In this document: one piece after another, positions 32,894-41,541 of the stretch
Layout: the number at the start of each line of letters is the position of its first letter
Numbering within the stretch: position 1 is the first letter of the stretch
Source of the DNA: an uncultured Nocardioides sp.
Lineage (GTDB): Bacteria; Actinomycetota; Actinomycetes; Propionibacteriales; Nocardioidaceae
Direction of reading: 5' to 3'
NCBI RefSeq assembly: GCF_947489365.1
Contig: NZ_CANLDB010000008.1
Span: 62,001 to 126,000 of the forward strand
DNA: 64,000 nt
Program-made: the position numbers and the translations under genes
The notes under the pieces: generated by a model
Databases searched by the model: none
Told to the model about the DNA's origin: nothing
The model's input: the letters and a program-made list of their open reading frames with translations, nothing else

Positions 32894-34333
32894 TCAGTCC
32901 TCGAGGTGCTCGATGTCGCGGAAGCCGGTCTTCTTGGCGCGGATGCCGCGGTTGGTGAGCCAGGTGAAGGCCCAGAGCACGATGCCGAGCAGCAGGAGGC
33001 CGCCGGCGACCTCGTACTGCACCCAGTCCTCGGAGTCGCGTGCCCACGGGCCGACGAGGAAGGCGCTGGCGACCGCGCCGGCGACCGGGATGGGGGTGGG
33101 GGCCCGGAAGGCGCCCTGCGGGGTGGGGTCGCGACGCAGCACGAGGCAGGCGACGTTGACGATGGTGAAGACGACGAGCAGGAGGAGGCCGGTGGTGCCG
33201 GCCAGCGCCGAGACCACCGTGGTGTCGCCGAGCTGGGCGACGACCGTGATCACGCCGAGCGCGAGCACCGTGGTGAAGAGGATCGCGGACCACGGCGACT
33301 GCCGCTTCGGCAGCACCTTCGCCAGCGACCGCGGCAGGACGTCCTGCTTGGCCATGCCGTAGACCAGGCGGCTCGCCATCAGCATGTTGATCAGCGCGGT
33401 GTTCGCGACGGCGAAGACGGTGAGGAACGGGAAGATCGTGTCCACGGGCAGGTCCGGGGCGCCGACGCGGACGACGTCCAGCAGGATCCCGGCGTCCGGG
33501 TTCACGGGGTCGGCGATGTCGCCCGGTGGGATCACCGCGACCACCATCACCGCGACGACCATGTAGATCAGGACGGCGATCCCGAGCCCGGTGAGCATCG
33601 TGCGGGGGAAGATCCGCTGCGGGTCCTTCGTCTCCTCGACCATGTTCACGGAGTCCTCGAAGCCCACCATCGCGAAGAACGCGATCGCGGTGGCCACGGT
33701 GACGGCGGCGAACATGCCGCGGTCGGAGCCGGACTCGAAGACCACGACGCGGCCGAGGTCGCCGTCCCCTCGGCCGATGGCCCAGATCCCGACGCCGATC
33801 ACGATCGCGAGCGCGGTGACCTCGACCATCGTGAGGACGACGTTGAACTTCACGCTCTCGCCGACGCCGCGCAGGTTGATCAGCGCGAGGACGACCATGA
33901 ACAGCAGCGCGACCGGCAGCGCCGGGGCGTCGTCGAAGCCCAGGCCGATCAGCAGGTTGCTGGCGAGCAGGTTGGACGACGTGGAGGCGCTGGTGATGCC
34001 GGAGCAGACGACGGCGAAGGCGACCAGGAACGTCACGAAGTGCAGGCCGAACGCCTTGTGCGTGTACAGCGCGGCGCCGGCCGCCTGCGGGTACTTCGTG
34101 ACCAGCTCGAGGTAGGAGAAGGCCGTCAGCGTGGCGATCGCGAAGGCGACGAGGAACGGCAGCCAGGCCATGCCGCCGACCTCGCCGGCGATGTCGCCGG
34201 TGACGGCGTAGATGCCGGCGCCGAGGATGTCGCCGACGATGAACAGCAGCAGCAGCCGTGGACCCAGCACCCGCTTCAGCGGTGGTTCCGCGGCGGTCCG
34301 TCCCCCGAGGTCCTGACCCGCCAGGTCCGACAT
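32894..34333 (-). CDS. APC-superfamily amino-acid permease
   Basis: 479 residues with twelve hydrophobic segments starting at about residue 25. LLLLFIVGDILGAGIYAVTGDIAGEVGG is the conserved helix-1 region of APC transporters (G-[AS]-GIY); FFAMVGFEDSVNMVEETKDPQRIFPR is the helix 6-7 loop signature. It imports or exchanges amino acids through the cytoplasmic membrane; the specific substrate is not defined. ATG 34333 has GGGGAG upstream. Divergent from the ABC exporter across a region with nested palindromes. Confidence 0.9.
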   Translation of the reverse strand: MSDLAGQDLGGRTAAEPPLKRVLGPRLLLLFIVGDILGAGIYAVTGDIAGEVGGMAWLPFLVAFAIATLTAFSYLELVTKYPQAAGAALYTHKAFGLHFVTFLVAFAVVCSGITSASTSSNLLASNLLIGLGFDDAPALPVALLFMVVLALINLRGVGESVKFNVVLTMVEVTALAIVIGVGIWAIGRGDGDLGRVVVFESGSDRGMFAAVTVATAIAFFAMVGFEDSVNMVEETKDPQRIFPRTMLTGLGIAVLIYMVVAVMVVAVIPPGDIADPVNPDAGILLDVVRVGAPDLPVDTIFPFLTVFAVANTALINMLMASRLVYGMAKQDVLPRSLAKVLPKRQSPWSAILFTTVLALGVITVVAQLGDTTVVSALAGTTGLLLLVVFTIVNVACLVLRRDPTPQGAFRAPTPIPVAGAVASAFLVGPWARDSEDWVQYEVAGGLLLLGIVLWAFTWLTNRGIRAKKTGFRDIEHLED

Positions 34334-34416
34334 GACACTCCCCTCGTCCGCGGGCGCGTCCGCGCCCGTCGCCGGAGGCACCCCCCAGCGCATCCGTGGC
34401 CCACCACTGTGGCCGC

Positions 34417-34471
34417 CCCACCGGACGATGTCCACGACATCGGCAGTTTCCGTGGCCACCTGTCCGGTGGG
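34417..34471. promoter_or_regulatory. Nested inverted repeats in the permease/ABC exporter control region
   Basis: Outer arms CCCACCGGAC (34417-34426) and GTCCGGTGGG (34462-34471) are perfectly complementary; inside them CGATGT (34426-34431) and ACATCG (34437-34442) form a second perfect palindrome with a 5-base centre. They lie between two divergent starts (34333 and 34539), so they may be operators for a regulator acting on one or both genes. No binding protein can be named. Confidence 0.5.
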
Positions 34472-34524
34472 CCCGCGGTGCTGCCGGAAGCGAATAACCG
34501 GATGAGACTGTCCGGACGCACGCC

Positions 34525-34530
34525 TACTGT
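34525..34530 (+). promoter_or_regulatory. -10 box, leaderless ABC exporter gene
   Basis: TACTGT, eight bases before GTG 34539. A TTGNNN -35 is not obvious. Confidence 0.45.
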
Positions 34531-34538
34531 GGATCCTC

Positions 34539-37500
34539 GTGTCGACCACCACCCGGGCCACCGAGGCCTCCGCCGTCCCGGACCCCCTCACCCCCGGGAC
34601 GACCGACGACCCGGCCCGCCGGCTCGACCTCGGCCGGCTGCGCAGCCCGCAGGCCACGACCGCGGTGTCGGTGGCCGCCCTCGGGGCGCTCGGCTCGGCG
34701 CTGGGCAGCGTCGTGGCCGGCCGGATCGCCGACGACCCGACGAGCCTGCTCGTGGGGCTGCTGGCGATCGCCGTCGTCGGCGGCGCCCTGCTCGACACCG
34801 CCGGGCGCACCGTCTGGTCGGCCGTCGTCGACCGTGCCGAGGGCCGGCTGCGCGCCGACCTCGTCACCGCCGCGCTGTCGCAACCGCTGGCGGCGCTGTC
34901 CGAGCAGGCCGTCGGGGAGATCCTCGACCGGGTCGACGACGACACCCACGAGATCGGGACGCTGCTGCGCGGGCCGGCCTGGGAGGCGCTGCGCACCACC
35001 CTGGTCGCCCTGCCGCTCTGGGTCGTCGCCGGCGTCACCTGGTGGCCGATGTGGCTGCTGTTCCCGCTCGCCGCGGCGCTCGCGCTGGCCGCCGTACGAC
35101 GCACGCTCGGCGAGATCAAGCGGCTGCGGATCATCGAGGAGATGGCGTGGACCGACCACGCCGCCGCGATGGAGGAGGGCATCGCCGGGCGCGACGACCT
35201 CCGCACCAGCCTCGGCCGCTCCTACCTGCTGCGGCGCACCAGCGAGCTGGCGGCCGCCTGCCACGCCCGCTTCGACGACGTCCTGCGGCTCGAGGTGTCC
35301 GTGACGCGGCGGGCCGGGCTGATCCTGCACCTGCTGCTGGCCGGCATCGCCGTCGGCGGCGTCGCGGTCGCGATCGACGGCGGCCTGGGCGTCGGCGCGC
35401 TCGTCACGCTCTTCCTGGTCACCTCGACCTTCGTCGGGCAGGTCTCCCGACTGGCCGAGCAGCTCCCCGACCTGCAGGCCGGCCTGGGCGCCGTCGTCCG
35501 GCTGCGACAGCTGCTGGAGGTCCCGCCCGAGCCCGTCGGCGGACGCCCGCTGCCGCCCGGCTCGCTCGACCTGGAGCTCCGCGACCTCCACTTCCGCTAC
35601 CCCACCGAGACCGGCGGGGGCGCGTTCGCGCTCCAGGGCCTCGACGTGCACCTCCGCGCCGGGCGCACCCTGGCGCTCGTCGGTCGCACCGGGTCGGGCA
35701 AGTCCACGGTCGTCTCGCTGCTCTCCCGGGCGGTCGAGCCCCCGGCCGGGAGCGTGCTGCTCGGCGGCCGCGACGTCCTCGACGTCGACCTCGAGGAGCT
35801 CCGCCGCGGCGTCGGCGTCGTCAGCCAGCGCACCGAGATCGTCGCCGGCACCCTGGCCGAGAACGTCGCCCTCTTCGGCGACGTGCCGCGCCACCGGGTC
35901 GAGTCGGCGGTCGCCGAGCTCGGGCTGGAGGGCTGGGTCGCCGGTCTCCCCCGCGGCCTCGACACCCTGCTCGGCCCCGGCGGCGTGACGCTGTCCGCCG
36001 GCGAGGAGCAGCTCGTGGCGTTCGCGAGGCTGCTGGTGCGCGACGTCCGCCTCGTCGTCCTCGACGAGGCCACCGCGCGCATGGACCCGCACACCGAGGC
36101 CCAGGTCGTGCACGCCGCCGACCGGCTCCTCGCCGGGCGCACCGGCGTCCTGGTCGCCCACCGCCTCGCGACGATCGCCCGCGCGGACGACGTCGTCGTC
36201 CTCGAGGCGGGCCGCGCGGTCCAGCAGGGCTCCCGGATGCGGCTCGCCGCGGAGCCGGGGCCGCTGCGCGACCTGCTGGACGCCGCCGGGTTCGACCACA
36301 CCTTCGGCGCCGAGGTCGAGGCCCCGCCGGCCCCGTCCGGCCCGGACGGCGGTCCCGTCGCCGTGGGCGGTCGCCGTCGTACCGGTCCCCCGCCGGAGCG
36401 CGAGAGCCCCGGACCGGGCCTGCCGCTGGCGCGGCTGACCCGGCGCGTGCTGTCGATCCACCCCTGGTGGGGCCTGTTCTGCGCGTTCCTGTTCCTCCTC
36501 TGCTCGCTGGTGGGGGCGTTCGGCGCCGTCACCGGGCTGGCGTGGGGCCTGGCGATCGAGGACCTGCGTGACGGCGGCCGCCCGTGGTGGCTGCTCGTCG
36601 GCGTCGTCGTCTCGCTGCTCCTGTCCCCGCTCCTGATCGCCCAGGCGATCCGCGGCTACCCCCGGTGGTGGATCGCGGTGATGCTGCGCGTGCGCACCTC
36701 GGTGCTCGCCGCGCAGACCGACCAGCACCGCCTGCCCCGCACCCCGCCCGGCGAGGTCGTCGCCCGCGCCATGGACTCCGACCGTCTGGCCCGGTACGGC
36801 GACCGCTGGGTCGACGTCACCAACGGGCTGCTGGTCGCCGTGGTCACCGCCGCCCTCGGGCTCAACCTCGGCGCCGGTCTCGTGCTGCTCGTGGTCATGG
36901 GCGTCTCGGCGATCGCCTCCGTCATCGGGGCGCCGTACGCCGGCCGTGCGGCGGCGGGGGCCTCGACCAGCCGGGCGCGCTTCGGCCGCGCCCTGGTCTC
37001 GGCGCTCGACTCCGCCCGCACGCTCAAGCTCGCCGCCGCCACCCGCGACGCCCGGACCCACCTCGCCGCCGTCGACGGCGGCCGGGTGGACGCAGCGGTC
37101 AAGGAGCACCGCATCCTGGCGCTGCTCGAGGGCGTGCCCGTCGTGATGGTCCAGGTGGGCGTGGTCACCGCGTGGGCGGTGTACCTGCTCGAGGGCTGGG
37201 ACCTCGCGACGGCGCTGCTCGTGTCCGGCGCCGTCCTCGGCTTCGGCTGGTTCGGCCAGGTCGCCGCCCGGGTCATCACCGAGGCCCCCGGCGTCCGGGC
37301 CTGGGCCGCCGAGACCTCCCGCTTCGCCGGCGGCCGCGACCTGATGACCCTCCCGGACGGCGTCGACCTCGTCGCGGGCAGCGCGCCCGCACCCCCGCCC
37401 GCCGCCCGCCAGCGCCTGGAGAGCATCGAGCTGGCCGACGTCGACGCCATCCACGACGACGGGACGATCGGCGTCAGCGACGTCGACCTGCGCGTCGACC

Positions 37501-38099
37501 GCGGCGACCTGGTGCTGCTCGTCGGCCAGGTCGGGTCGGGCAAGTCGAGCCTGCTCTCCGCGCTGGCGGGGCTGGTCACCCACACCGGGGCGATCCGGTG
37601 GAACGGCGTCGCGGTCGACGACCCGGAGCACGACCTGCGACCCGCCCGGGTGGCGCACGTCGCGCAGGTGCCCCGGGTGCTGTCCGGCACCTTCGGCGAC
37701 AACGTGCTCCTCGACCACGCCGACCGCACGCTCCACCCGGCGGTGGACGACGCCCGCCTCGGCCGCGACCTGGAGGAGGCCGGCGGTCCGGACTCCCTGG
37801 TCGGGCACCGCGGCGTCCGGTTGTCGGGCGGCCAGGTGCAGCGCCTGGCCCTCGCCCGCGCGCTCGCCACCGACGCGGAGCTGCTGCTCGCCGACGACGT
37901 GTCCTCGGCACTCGACGCCACCACGGAGATCGAGCTGTGGTCGGCGCTGCGCGAGCGCGGGACGACCGTCCTCGGGTCGACGTCCAAGGCCGCCGCCCTG
38001 GCGCTCGCCGACACCGTCGTCGTCCTGGTCGACGGCCGGATCGCCGCGCAGGGTCCGTGGACCGAGCTGTCGTCGACCTGGGGCCATCTGGCCGGCTGA
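34539..38099 (+). CDS. Single-chain ABC exporter (TMD-NBD-TMD-NBD) with one degenerate ATP site
   Basis: 1186 residues, two complete ABC-B type half-transporters in one chain. NBD1: Walker A GRTGSGKST (about 383-391), signature LSAGEEQ (about 485), Walker B VVLDEATARMD with catalytic Glu. NBD2: Walker A GQVGSGKSS (about 996), signature LSGGQVQ (about 1095), Walker B LLLADDVSSALD with Asp in place of the catalytic Glu. Six membrane helices precede each NBD. By the usual head-to-tail arrangement one composite site is canonical and the other (NBD2 Walker motifs plus NBD1 LSAGE) is degenerate, as in heterodimeric exporters. Exports a lipid, peptide or drug; substrate unknown. The Arg/Pro-rich linker is at about 585-630. 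Confidence 0.9.
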   Translation: MSTTTRATEASAVPDPLTPGTTDDPARRLDLGRLRSPQATTAVSVAALGALGSALGSVVAGRIADDPTSLLVGLLAIAVVGGALLDTAGRTVWSAVVDRAEGRLRADLVTAALSQPLAALSEQAVGEILDRVDDDTHEIGTLLRGPAWEALRTTLVALPLWVVAGVTWWPMWLLFPLAAALALAAVRRTLGEIKRLRIIEEMAWTDHAAAMEEGIAGRDDLRTSLGRSYLLRRTSELAAACHARFDDVLRLEVSVTRRAGLILHLLLAGIAVGGVAVAIDGGLGVGALVTLFLVTSTFVGQVSRLAEQLPDLQAGLGAVVRLRQLLEVPPEPVGGRPLPPGSLDLELRDLHFRYPTETGGGAFALQGLDVHLRAGRTLALVGRTGSGKSTVVSLLSRAVEPPAGSVLLGGRDVLDVDLEELRRGVGVVSQRTEIVAGTLAENVALFGDVPRHRVESAVAELGLEGWVAGLPRGLDTLLGPGGVTLSAGEEQLVAFARLLVRDVRLVVLDEATARMDPHTEAQVVHAADRLLAGRTGVLVAHRLATIARADDVVVLEAGRAVQQGSRMRLAAEPGPLRDLLDAAGFDHTFGAEVEAPPAPSGPDGGPVAVGGRRRTGPPPERESPGPGLPLARLTRRVLSIHPWWGLFCAFLFLLCSLVGAFGAVTGLAWGLAIEDLRDGGRPWWLLVGVVVSLLLSPLLIAQAIRGYPRWWIAVMLRVRTSVLAAQTDQHRLPRTPPGEVVARAMDSDRLARYGDRWVDVTNGLLVAVVTAALGLNLGAGLVLLVVMGVSAIASVIGAPYAGRAAAGASTSRARFGRALVSALDSARTLKLAAATRDARTHLAAVDGGRVDAAVKEHRILALLEGVPVVMVQVGVVTAWAVYLLEGWDLATALLVSGAVLGFGWFGQVAARVITEAPGVRAWAAETSRFAGGRDLMTLPDGVDLVAGSAPAPPPAARQRLESIELADVDAIHDDGTIGVSDVDLRVDRGDLVLLVGQVGSGKSSLLSALAGLVTHTGAIRWNGVAVDDPEHDLRPARVAHVAQVPRVLSGTFGDNVLLDHADRTLHPAVDDARLGRDLEEAGGPDSLVGHRGVRLSGGQVQRLALARALATDAELLLADDVSSALDATTEIELWSALRERGTTVLGSTSKAAALALADTVVVLVDGRIAAQGPWTELSSTWGHLAG

Positions 38100-38113
38100 G
38101 GTCCGGGCGGACC
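38100..38113. terminator. Small hairpin between convergent ABC exporter and phosphofructokinase genes
   Basis: GGTCC, loop GGGC, GGACC in the 26-base gap between the two stops. A weak candidate for a two-way terminator; only five pairs. Confidence 0.3.
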
Positions 38114-38125
38114 GCCGGGTGCGAC

Positions 38126-39151
38126 TCAGCCGAAGAAGACCTGCGCCTCGGCGTACTCCTCGGCGCTGACGAGCTTCAGCTCGCCGGTGGCCTCGGCGAG
38201 CGGGACGCGGACGACCTTGGTGCCGCGCAGCGCGGTCATGACGCCCCAGTCCTGCTCGGCCACGGCGTCGATGGCGTGCAGGCCCAGCCGCGTCGCCAGC
38301 CACCGGTCGAACGCGGTGGGGGTGCCGCCGCGCTGGATGTGACCGAGGACGACGGAGCGCGCCTCCTTGCCGGTGCGCTCCTCGATCGCCTTCGCGAGCT
38401 GGTCGCCGATCCCGCCGAGGCGGACGTGGCCGAAGGCGTCGGTGTCGCCGGCCTGCAGCGCCATGTCGCCGTCCTGCGGGGTGGCGCCCTCGGAGACCAC
38501 GACGATCGGCGAGTACTGGCTGCGGAAGCGGGACTCGACCTGCGCGCAGACCTCCGCGATGTCGAAGGGGACCTCGGGGATCAGCACGATGTTGGCGCCG
38601 CCGGCGATGCCGGAGTGGAGCGCGATCCAGCCGGCGTGACGGCCCATGACCTCCACGACGAGCACCCGGTGGTGGGACTCGGCGGTGGTGTGGAGCCGGT
38701 CGATCGCCTCCGTGGCGATGTTGACGGCGGTGTCGAAGCCGAAGGTGAAGTCGGTCCCGGACAGGTCGTTGTCGATGGTCTTCGGCACGCCGACGACGTT
38801 GACGCCGAGGTCGGCGAGCTTGGTGGCGACGCCGAGGGTGTCCTCGCCGCCGATCGCGACGAGGGCGTCGACGCCGTCGGCCGCCAGGTTGTCCTTGATG
38901 CGCTCGACACCGTTCTCGATGCCGAACGGGTTGGTGCGCGAGGAGCCGAGGATCGTCCCGCCGCGCGGCAGGATGCCGCGGCACTGCTCGACGCCCAGCG
39001 GCATCGTGTAGCCCTCCAGCGGGCCCTTCCAGCCGTCGCGGTAGCCGACGAACTCGAAGCCGTGGGCGGCGACGCCCTTGCGGACCACCGCACGGATCAC
39101 GGCGTTCAGGCCGGGACAGTCCCCGCCTCCGGTCAGCACTCCGACGCGCAT
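38126..39151 (-). CDS. pfkA: 6-phosphofructokinase, sequence signature of the pyrophosphate-dependent type
   Basis: Phosphorylates fructose-6-phosphate in glycolysis. 341 residues, group III actinobacterial PFK. Phosphoryl-donor loop GGGDCPGLN (8-16); VAIGGEDTLG with Asp104; VPKTIDNDL with Lys124 and catalytic Asp127; MGRHAGWIAL; HIQRGGTPTAFDR. ATP-dependent enzymes have Gly at both 104 and 124; Asp104 plus Lys124 is the pattern of PPi-dependent enzymes (known from studies of donor specificity). So this enzyme probably uses pyrophosphate and may work in both directions. In Streptomyces a pfk gene occupies the same place beside macRS. Confidence 0.93.
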   Translation of the reverse strand: MRVGVLTGGGDCPGLNAVIRAVVRKGVAAHGFEFVGYRDGWKGPLEGYTMPLGVEQCRGILPRGGTILGSSRTNPFGIENGVERIKDNLAADGVDALVAIGGEDTLGVATKLADLGVNVVGVPKTIDNDLSGTDFTFGFDTAVNIATEAIDRLHTTAESHHRVLVVEVMGRHAGWIALHSGIAGGANIVLIPEVPFDIAEVCAQVESRFRSQYSPIVVVSEGATPQDGDMALQAGDTDAFGHVRLGGIGDQLAKAIEERTGKEARSVVLGHIQRGGTPTAFDRWLATRLGLHAIDAVAEQDWGVMTALRGTKVVRVPLAEATGELKLVSAEEYAEAQVFFG

Positions 39152-39231
39152 CAGGCCTCCGTTGTTGGATCGTTCACATTGCGGCCCACCCTAGGGGCCG
39201 GAGGGCCCCGGCGACGAGAGTGACCAGCGCC

Positions 39232-39237
39232 TAGGCT
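39232..39237 (+). promoter_or_regulatory. -10 box, leaderless DUF1028 gene
   Basis: TAGGCT, six bases before GTG 39244. Confidence 0.55.
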
Positions 39238-39243
39238 GGTCCG

Positions 39244-40074
39244 GTGACCTTCTCGATCGTGGCCCGGTCCGACGACGGCGAGTCCTGGGGCGTCGCGGTC
39301 GCCTCCAAGTTCCTGGCCGTCGGCAGCGCCGTCCCCGCCGCCGTGGCGGGTGTCGGCGCGATCGCCACCCAGGCCGACGCCAACGTGGCCTACAAGGGCC
39401 TCGCGCTCTCGCACCTCGACGAGGGCGCCACCGCCCCGGTCGCCCTCCAGCGGCTCCTCGAGGAGGACGACGGGCGGGACCACCGTCAGGTCGGCCTCGT
39501 CGACATGGACGGCACGGCGGCCAGCCACACCGGGGCGTCGTGCTTCGACTGGGCCGGGGGCGTCACCGACGACGGTGTGGCGATCCAGGGCAACATCCTG
39601 GCCGGCCCCGAGGTGGTCGAGGAGATGCTCGCCGCGTGGCACCGCTCCGCCGGGGAGCCCGACCTCGCCCGGCGGCTGCTCGCCGCGCTGGCTGCGGGCG
39701 ACGAGGCCGGCGGGGACAAGCGCGGACGCCAGTCCGCCGCGCTGCTCGTCGTCCGCGACGAGGCGGGGTACGGCGGCCGTGACGACATCGCCGTCGACCT
39801 GCGGGTCGACGACCACGCCGACCCCGTGACCGAGCTCGCACGGCTGCTCGACCTCAACGACCTGTACCTGACCGCCTCCACCGAGGAGGAGAAGGTCGCG
39901 GTCGACGACGCCCTCGCCGCCGAGCTCCAGCAGCTCGTCGAGGGGCTCGGCCACCCCGACCTCGCGTCCTGGGTCGGCACCGAGAACCACGAGATGCGCG
40001 TCGCGGACGACGGGTCGTGGATCGACCAGCGGGTGCTCGCGATCCTGCGGGAGCAGGGTCGGCGGACCTCCTAG
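39244..40074 (+). CDS. DUF1028 (Ntn-hydrolase-fold) protein
   Basis: 276 residues. The N-terminus TFSIVARSDDGESWGVAVASKFLAVGSAVPAAVAGVGAIATQADAN and HTGASCFDWAGGVTDDGVAIQGNILAGPEVVEEM are the DUF1028 hallmarks. The family has an Ntn-hydrolase fold and is suspected to be a peptidase or amidase; activity is not established. The C-terminal 55 residues (LDLNDLYLTAS...) may be a peptidoglycan-binding-like extension seen in some members. Its TAG stop and that of the convergent coiled-coil gene share the four bases CTAG at 40071-40074. Confidence 0.88.
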   Translation: MTFSIVARSDDGESWGVAVASKFLAVGSAVPAAVAGVGAIATQADANVAYKGLALSHLDEGATAPVALQRLLEEDDGRDHRQVGLVDMDGTAASHTGASCFDWAGGVTDDGVAIQGNILAGPEVVEEMLAAWHRSAGEPDLARRLLAALAAGDEAGGDKRGRQSAALLVVRDEAGYGGRDDIAVDLRVDDHADPVTELARLLDLNDLYLTASTEEEKVAVDDALAAELQQLVEGLGHPDLASWVGTENHEMRVADDGSWIDQRVLAILREQGRRTS

Positions 40075-41027
40075 CCGCGCTCCTCCAGCCGGTCCAGCGC
40101 CGCCTGCGCGGCGGCCCGGTCCCGCTCGGCCGCGCTGAGCGCGTCCCGGGCGTCCGCCCGCTCGTCCTCGGCGGCCTCGAGGTCGTCGTCGACCTCCTCC
40201 GCCTGCTCCTCCAGCTCGGCGAGCGCGCGGCGGTGCTCGTCGATCTCGGCCTGCAGCTGCAGCCCGCGGGCCTCGAGCCCGCTGACCGCCTCCTCGGCCT
40301 CCTGGGCCGCGGCCGTGGCCTGCTCCAGCGCCGCCGCGGCCTCGTCGAGCGCCTCCTGCGCGGCCGCCCGGGCCTTCGCCCCGGCGTCGGGGTCGGGGAC
40401 GACGCGGAGGGCGGGCCCGCCGCCGTCCTGCCGCTCCGCCCCGGCGCCCGCGCCCGTGCCGGCGCCCTCGACGGTCCGGGGCAGGAAGCCCGCGGCCTCG
40501 GGCAGCGCCGCGGCCTGCGCAGGGTCCTCGGGGTCGGTCATCCCCGGCCCGGTGGCCGACACGGTGGCGACCAGCAGCCCGCTGCGGACCAGCGCCGCGC
40601 AGGACTCGTCGATCATGGCTGCCGTCAGCGAGCCCTGGACCTGCTCGGCCACCGCCTCGCTGACCTTGTGCCCCGACTCGCGGGCAAGCCGCCGGGCCCG
40701 CGTGGTCACGGCGGCGGTGAGCTGGCGGCGCTGGGTGGTGAGCTCGCGCATCGCGGCCGCGTCGAGGTCGGCCGCGGCCTCGCGCAGCGCCCGCCCGACG
40801 GCCAGCACCTCGTCGACCTGGCCGGCCTCCCGCCGTACGAGGAGGTTGAGGACCCAGGCGGCGACCGACGGCTTGCGGAGCTTCTTGACGCGGGCGGAGA
40901 GCTCGGCGGCGCCGTCCTCGCCCGAGCCCTTCAGCTCCTTCGCCCGGGCGTCCCGCGCCGCGGTGAAGTCGCCGGGCAGGAGCCCGTACAGCGCGTCGGC
41001 CTCGGCGAGGACAGGGTCAGCGGCCAC
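40071..41027 (-). CDS. Coiled-coil protein, unknown
   Basis: 318 residues, soluble, Ala/Glu-rich. Residues 1-150 are a helical domain (LYGLLPGDFTAARDARAKELKGSG, LRKPSVAAWVLNLLVRREAGQVDEVLAVGRALREA) recurring in actinobacterial hypothetical proteins; a Gly/Ala linker follows (about 175-215), then a long coiled coil from about 220 to the end (EALDEAAAALEQATAAAQEAEEAVSGLEARGLQLQAEIDEHRRALAELEE). GTG 41027 has a TACCAT box six bases upstream, located inside the 3' end of the GNAT gene. Function unknown; the design suggests a scaffold or structural role. Confidence 0.8.
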   Translation of the reverse strand: MAADPVLAEADALYGLLPGDFTAARDARAKELKGSGEDGAAELSARVKKLRKPSVAAWVLNLLVRREAGQVDEVLAVGRALREAAADLDAAAMRELTTQRRQLTAAVTTRARRLARESGHKVSEAVAEQVQGSLTAAMIDESCAALVRSGLLVATVSATGPGMTDPEDPAQAAALPEAAGFLPRTVEGAGTGAGAGAERQDGGGPALRVVPDPDAGAKARAAAQEALDEAAAALEQATAAAQEAEEAVSGLEARGLQLQAEIDEHRRALAELEEQAEEVDDDLEAAEDERADARDALSAAERDRAAAQAALDRLEERG

Positions 41028-41541
41028 CCGGCGATGGTAGGGCCGTCGCGACCAGCTCGACCTCGACCGGCCACGGCGGCCAGGGGGTACGACGGGTGGT
41101 CCCGGTCGGCGTCCAGCCGTGGCGGCCGTAGAGGGCCAGGGCCCGGGTGTTGCGCTCCAGGCACCACAGCGTCGACCCGGGGCCGTGGCCCTCGGCGAAG
41201 CGGGCCAGGGCCGCGGAGCCGATCCCGAGGCCCCACACCGCGGGCTCGACCGACAGGTGCCGCAGGACGTGGGCGTCGTGGCACAGCAGCGCCACGGGGC
41301 GGTCGGTCCCGTCGAGGACCTCGGTGACGACGCCCGGCTCCGCCAGCGTCGCCCGCCAGCGGGCGAGCACGTCGTCGTCGGGGAACGGCTCGGCGCCGAA
41401 GACGTGCCCGAGGCCGGCGAGGTTCGCCCGGCGCTCGAGGTCGCGCAGCGCCACGGCGTCCCCCGGCCCGGCGGTGCGCCAGGGCAGCGGCTCGGTCCTC
41501 GCCGGGGTGCTCAGCCGTCCAGCCCCCGCTCGATGGCCCAC
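41017..41541 (-). CDS. GNAT-family N-acetyltransferase
   Basis: About 165-174 residues. The acetyl-CoA binding core is LSVEPAVWGLGIGSAALARFAEGHGPGSTLWCLERNTRALALYGRHGWTPTGTTRR, with the Q/R-x-x-G-x-G/A loop as WGLGIGSA and the C-terminal ALALYGRHGW block typical of GNATs. The substrate is unknown. The start is uncertain: GTG 41541 overlaps the response-regulator gene by about 30 bases, while CTG 41514 would give a four-base overlap (CTGA) with its stop. Its own 3' end overlaps the next gene by eleven bases. All four genes 40071-42209 are on the minus strand. Confidence 0.8.
   Translation of the reverse strand: MGHRAGAGRLSTPARTEPLPWRTAGPGDAVALRDLERRANLAGLGHVFGAEPFPDDDVLARWRATLAEPGVVTEVLDGTDRPVALLCHDAHVLRHLSVEPAVWGLGIGSAALARFAEGHGPGSTLWCLERNTRALALYGRHGWTPTGTTRRTPWPPWPVEVELVATALPSPGGR
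41034..41039 (-). promoter_or_regulatory. -10 box of the coiled-coil gene, inside the GNAT 3' end
   Basis: TACCAT on the minus strand, six bases before GTG 41027. Confidence 0.4.

Noticed and set aside
34524..38984. A 1486-residue minus-strand frame opposite the ABC exporter and phosphofructokinase
   Set aside because: It is a shadow: the plus-strand exporter and minus-strand kinase in another frame have full family motifs, and the shadow is Arg/Pro/Asp low-complexity.
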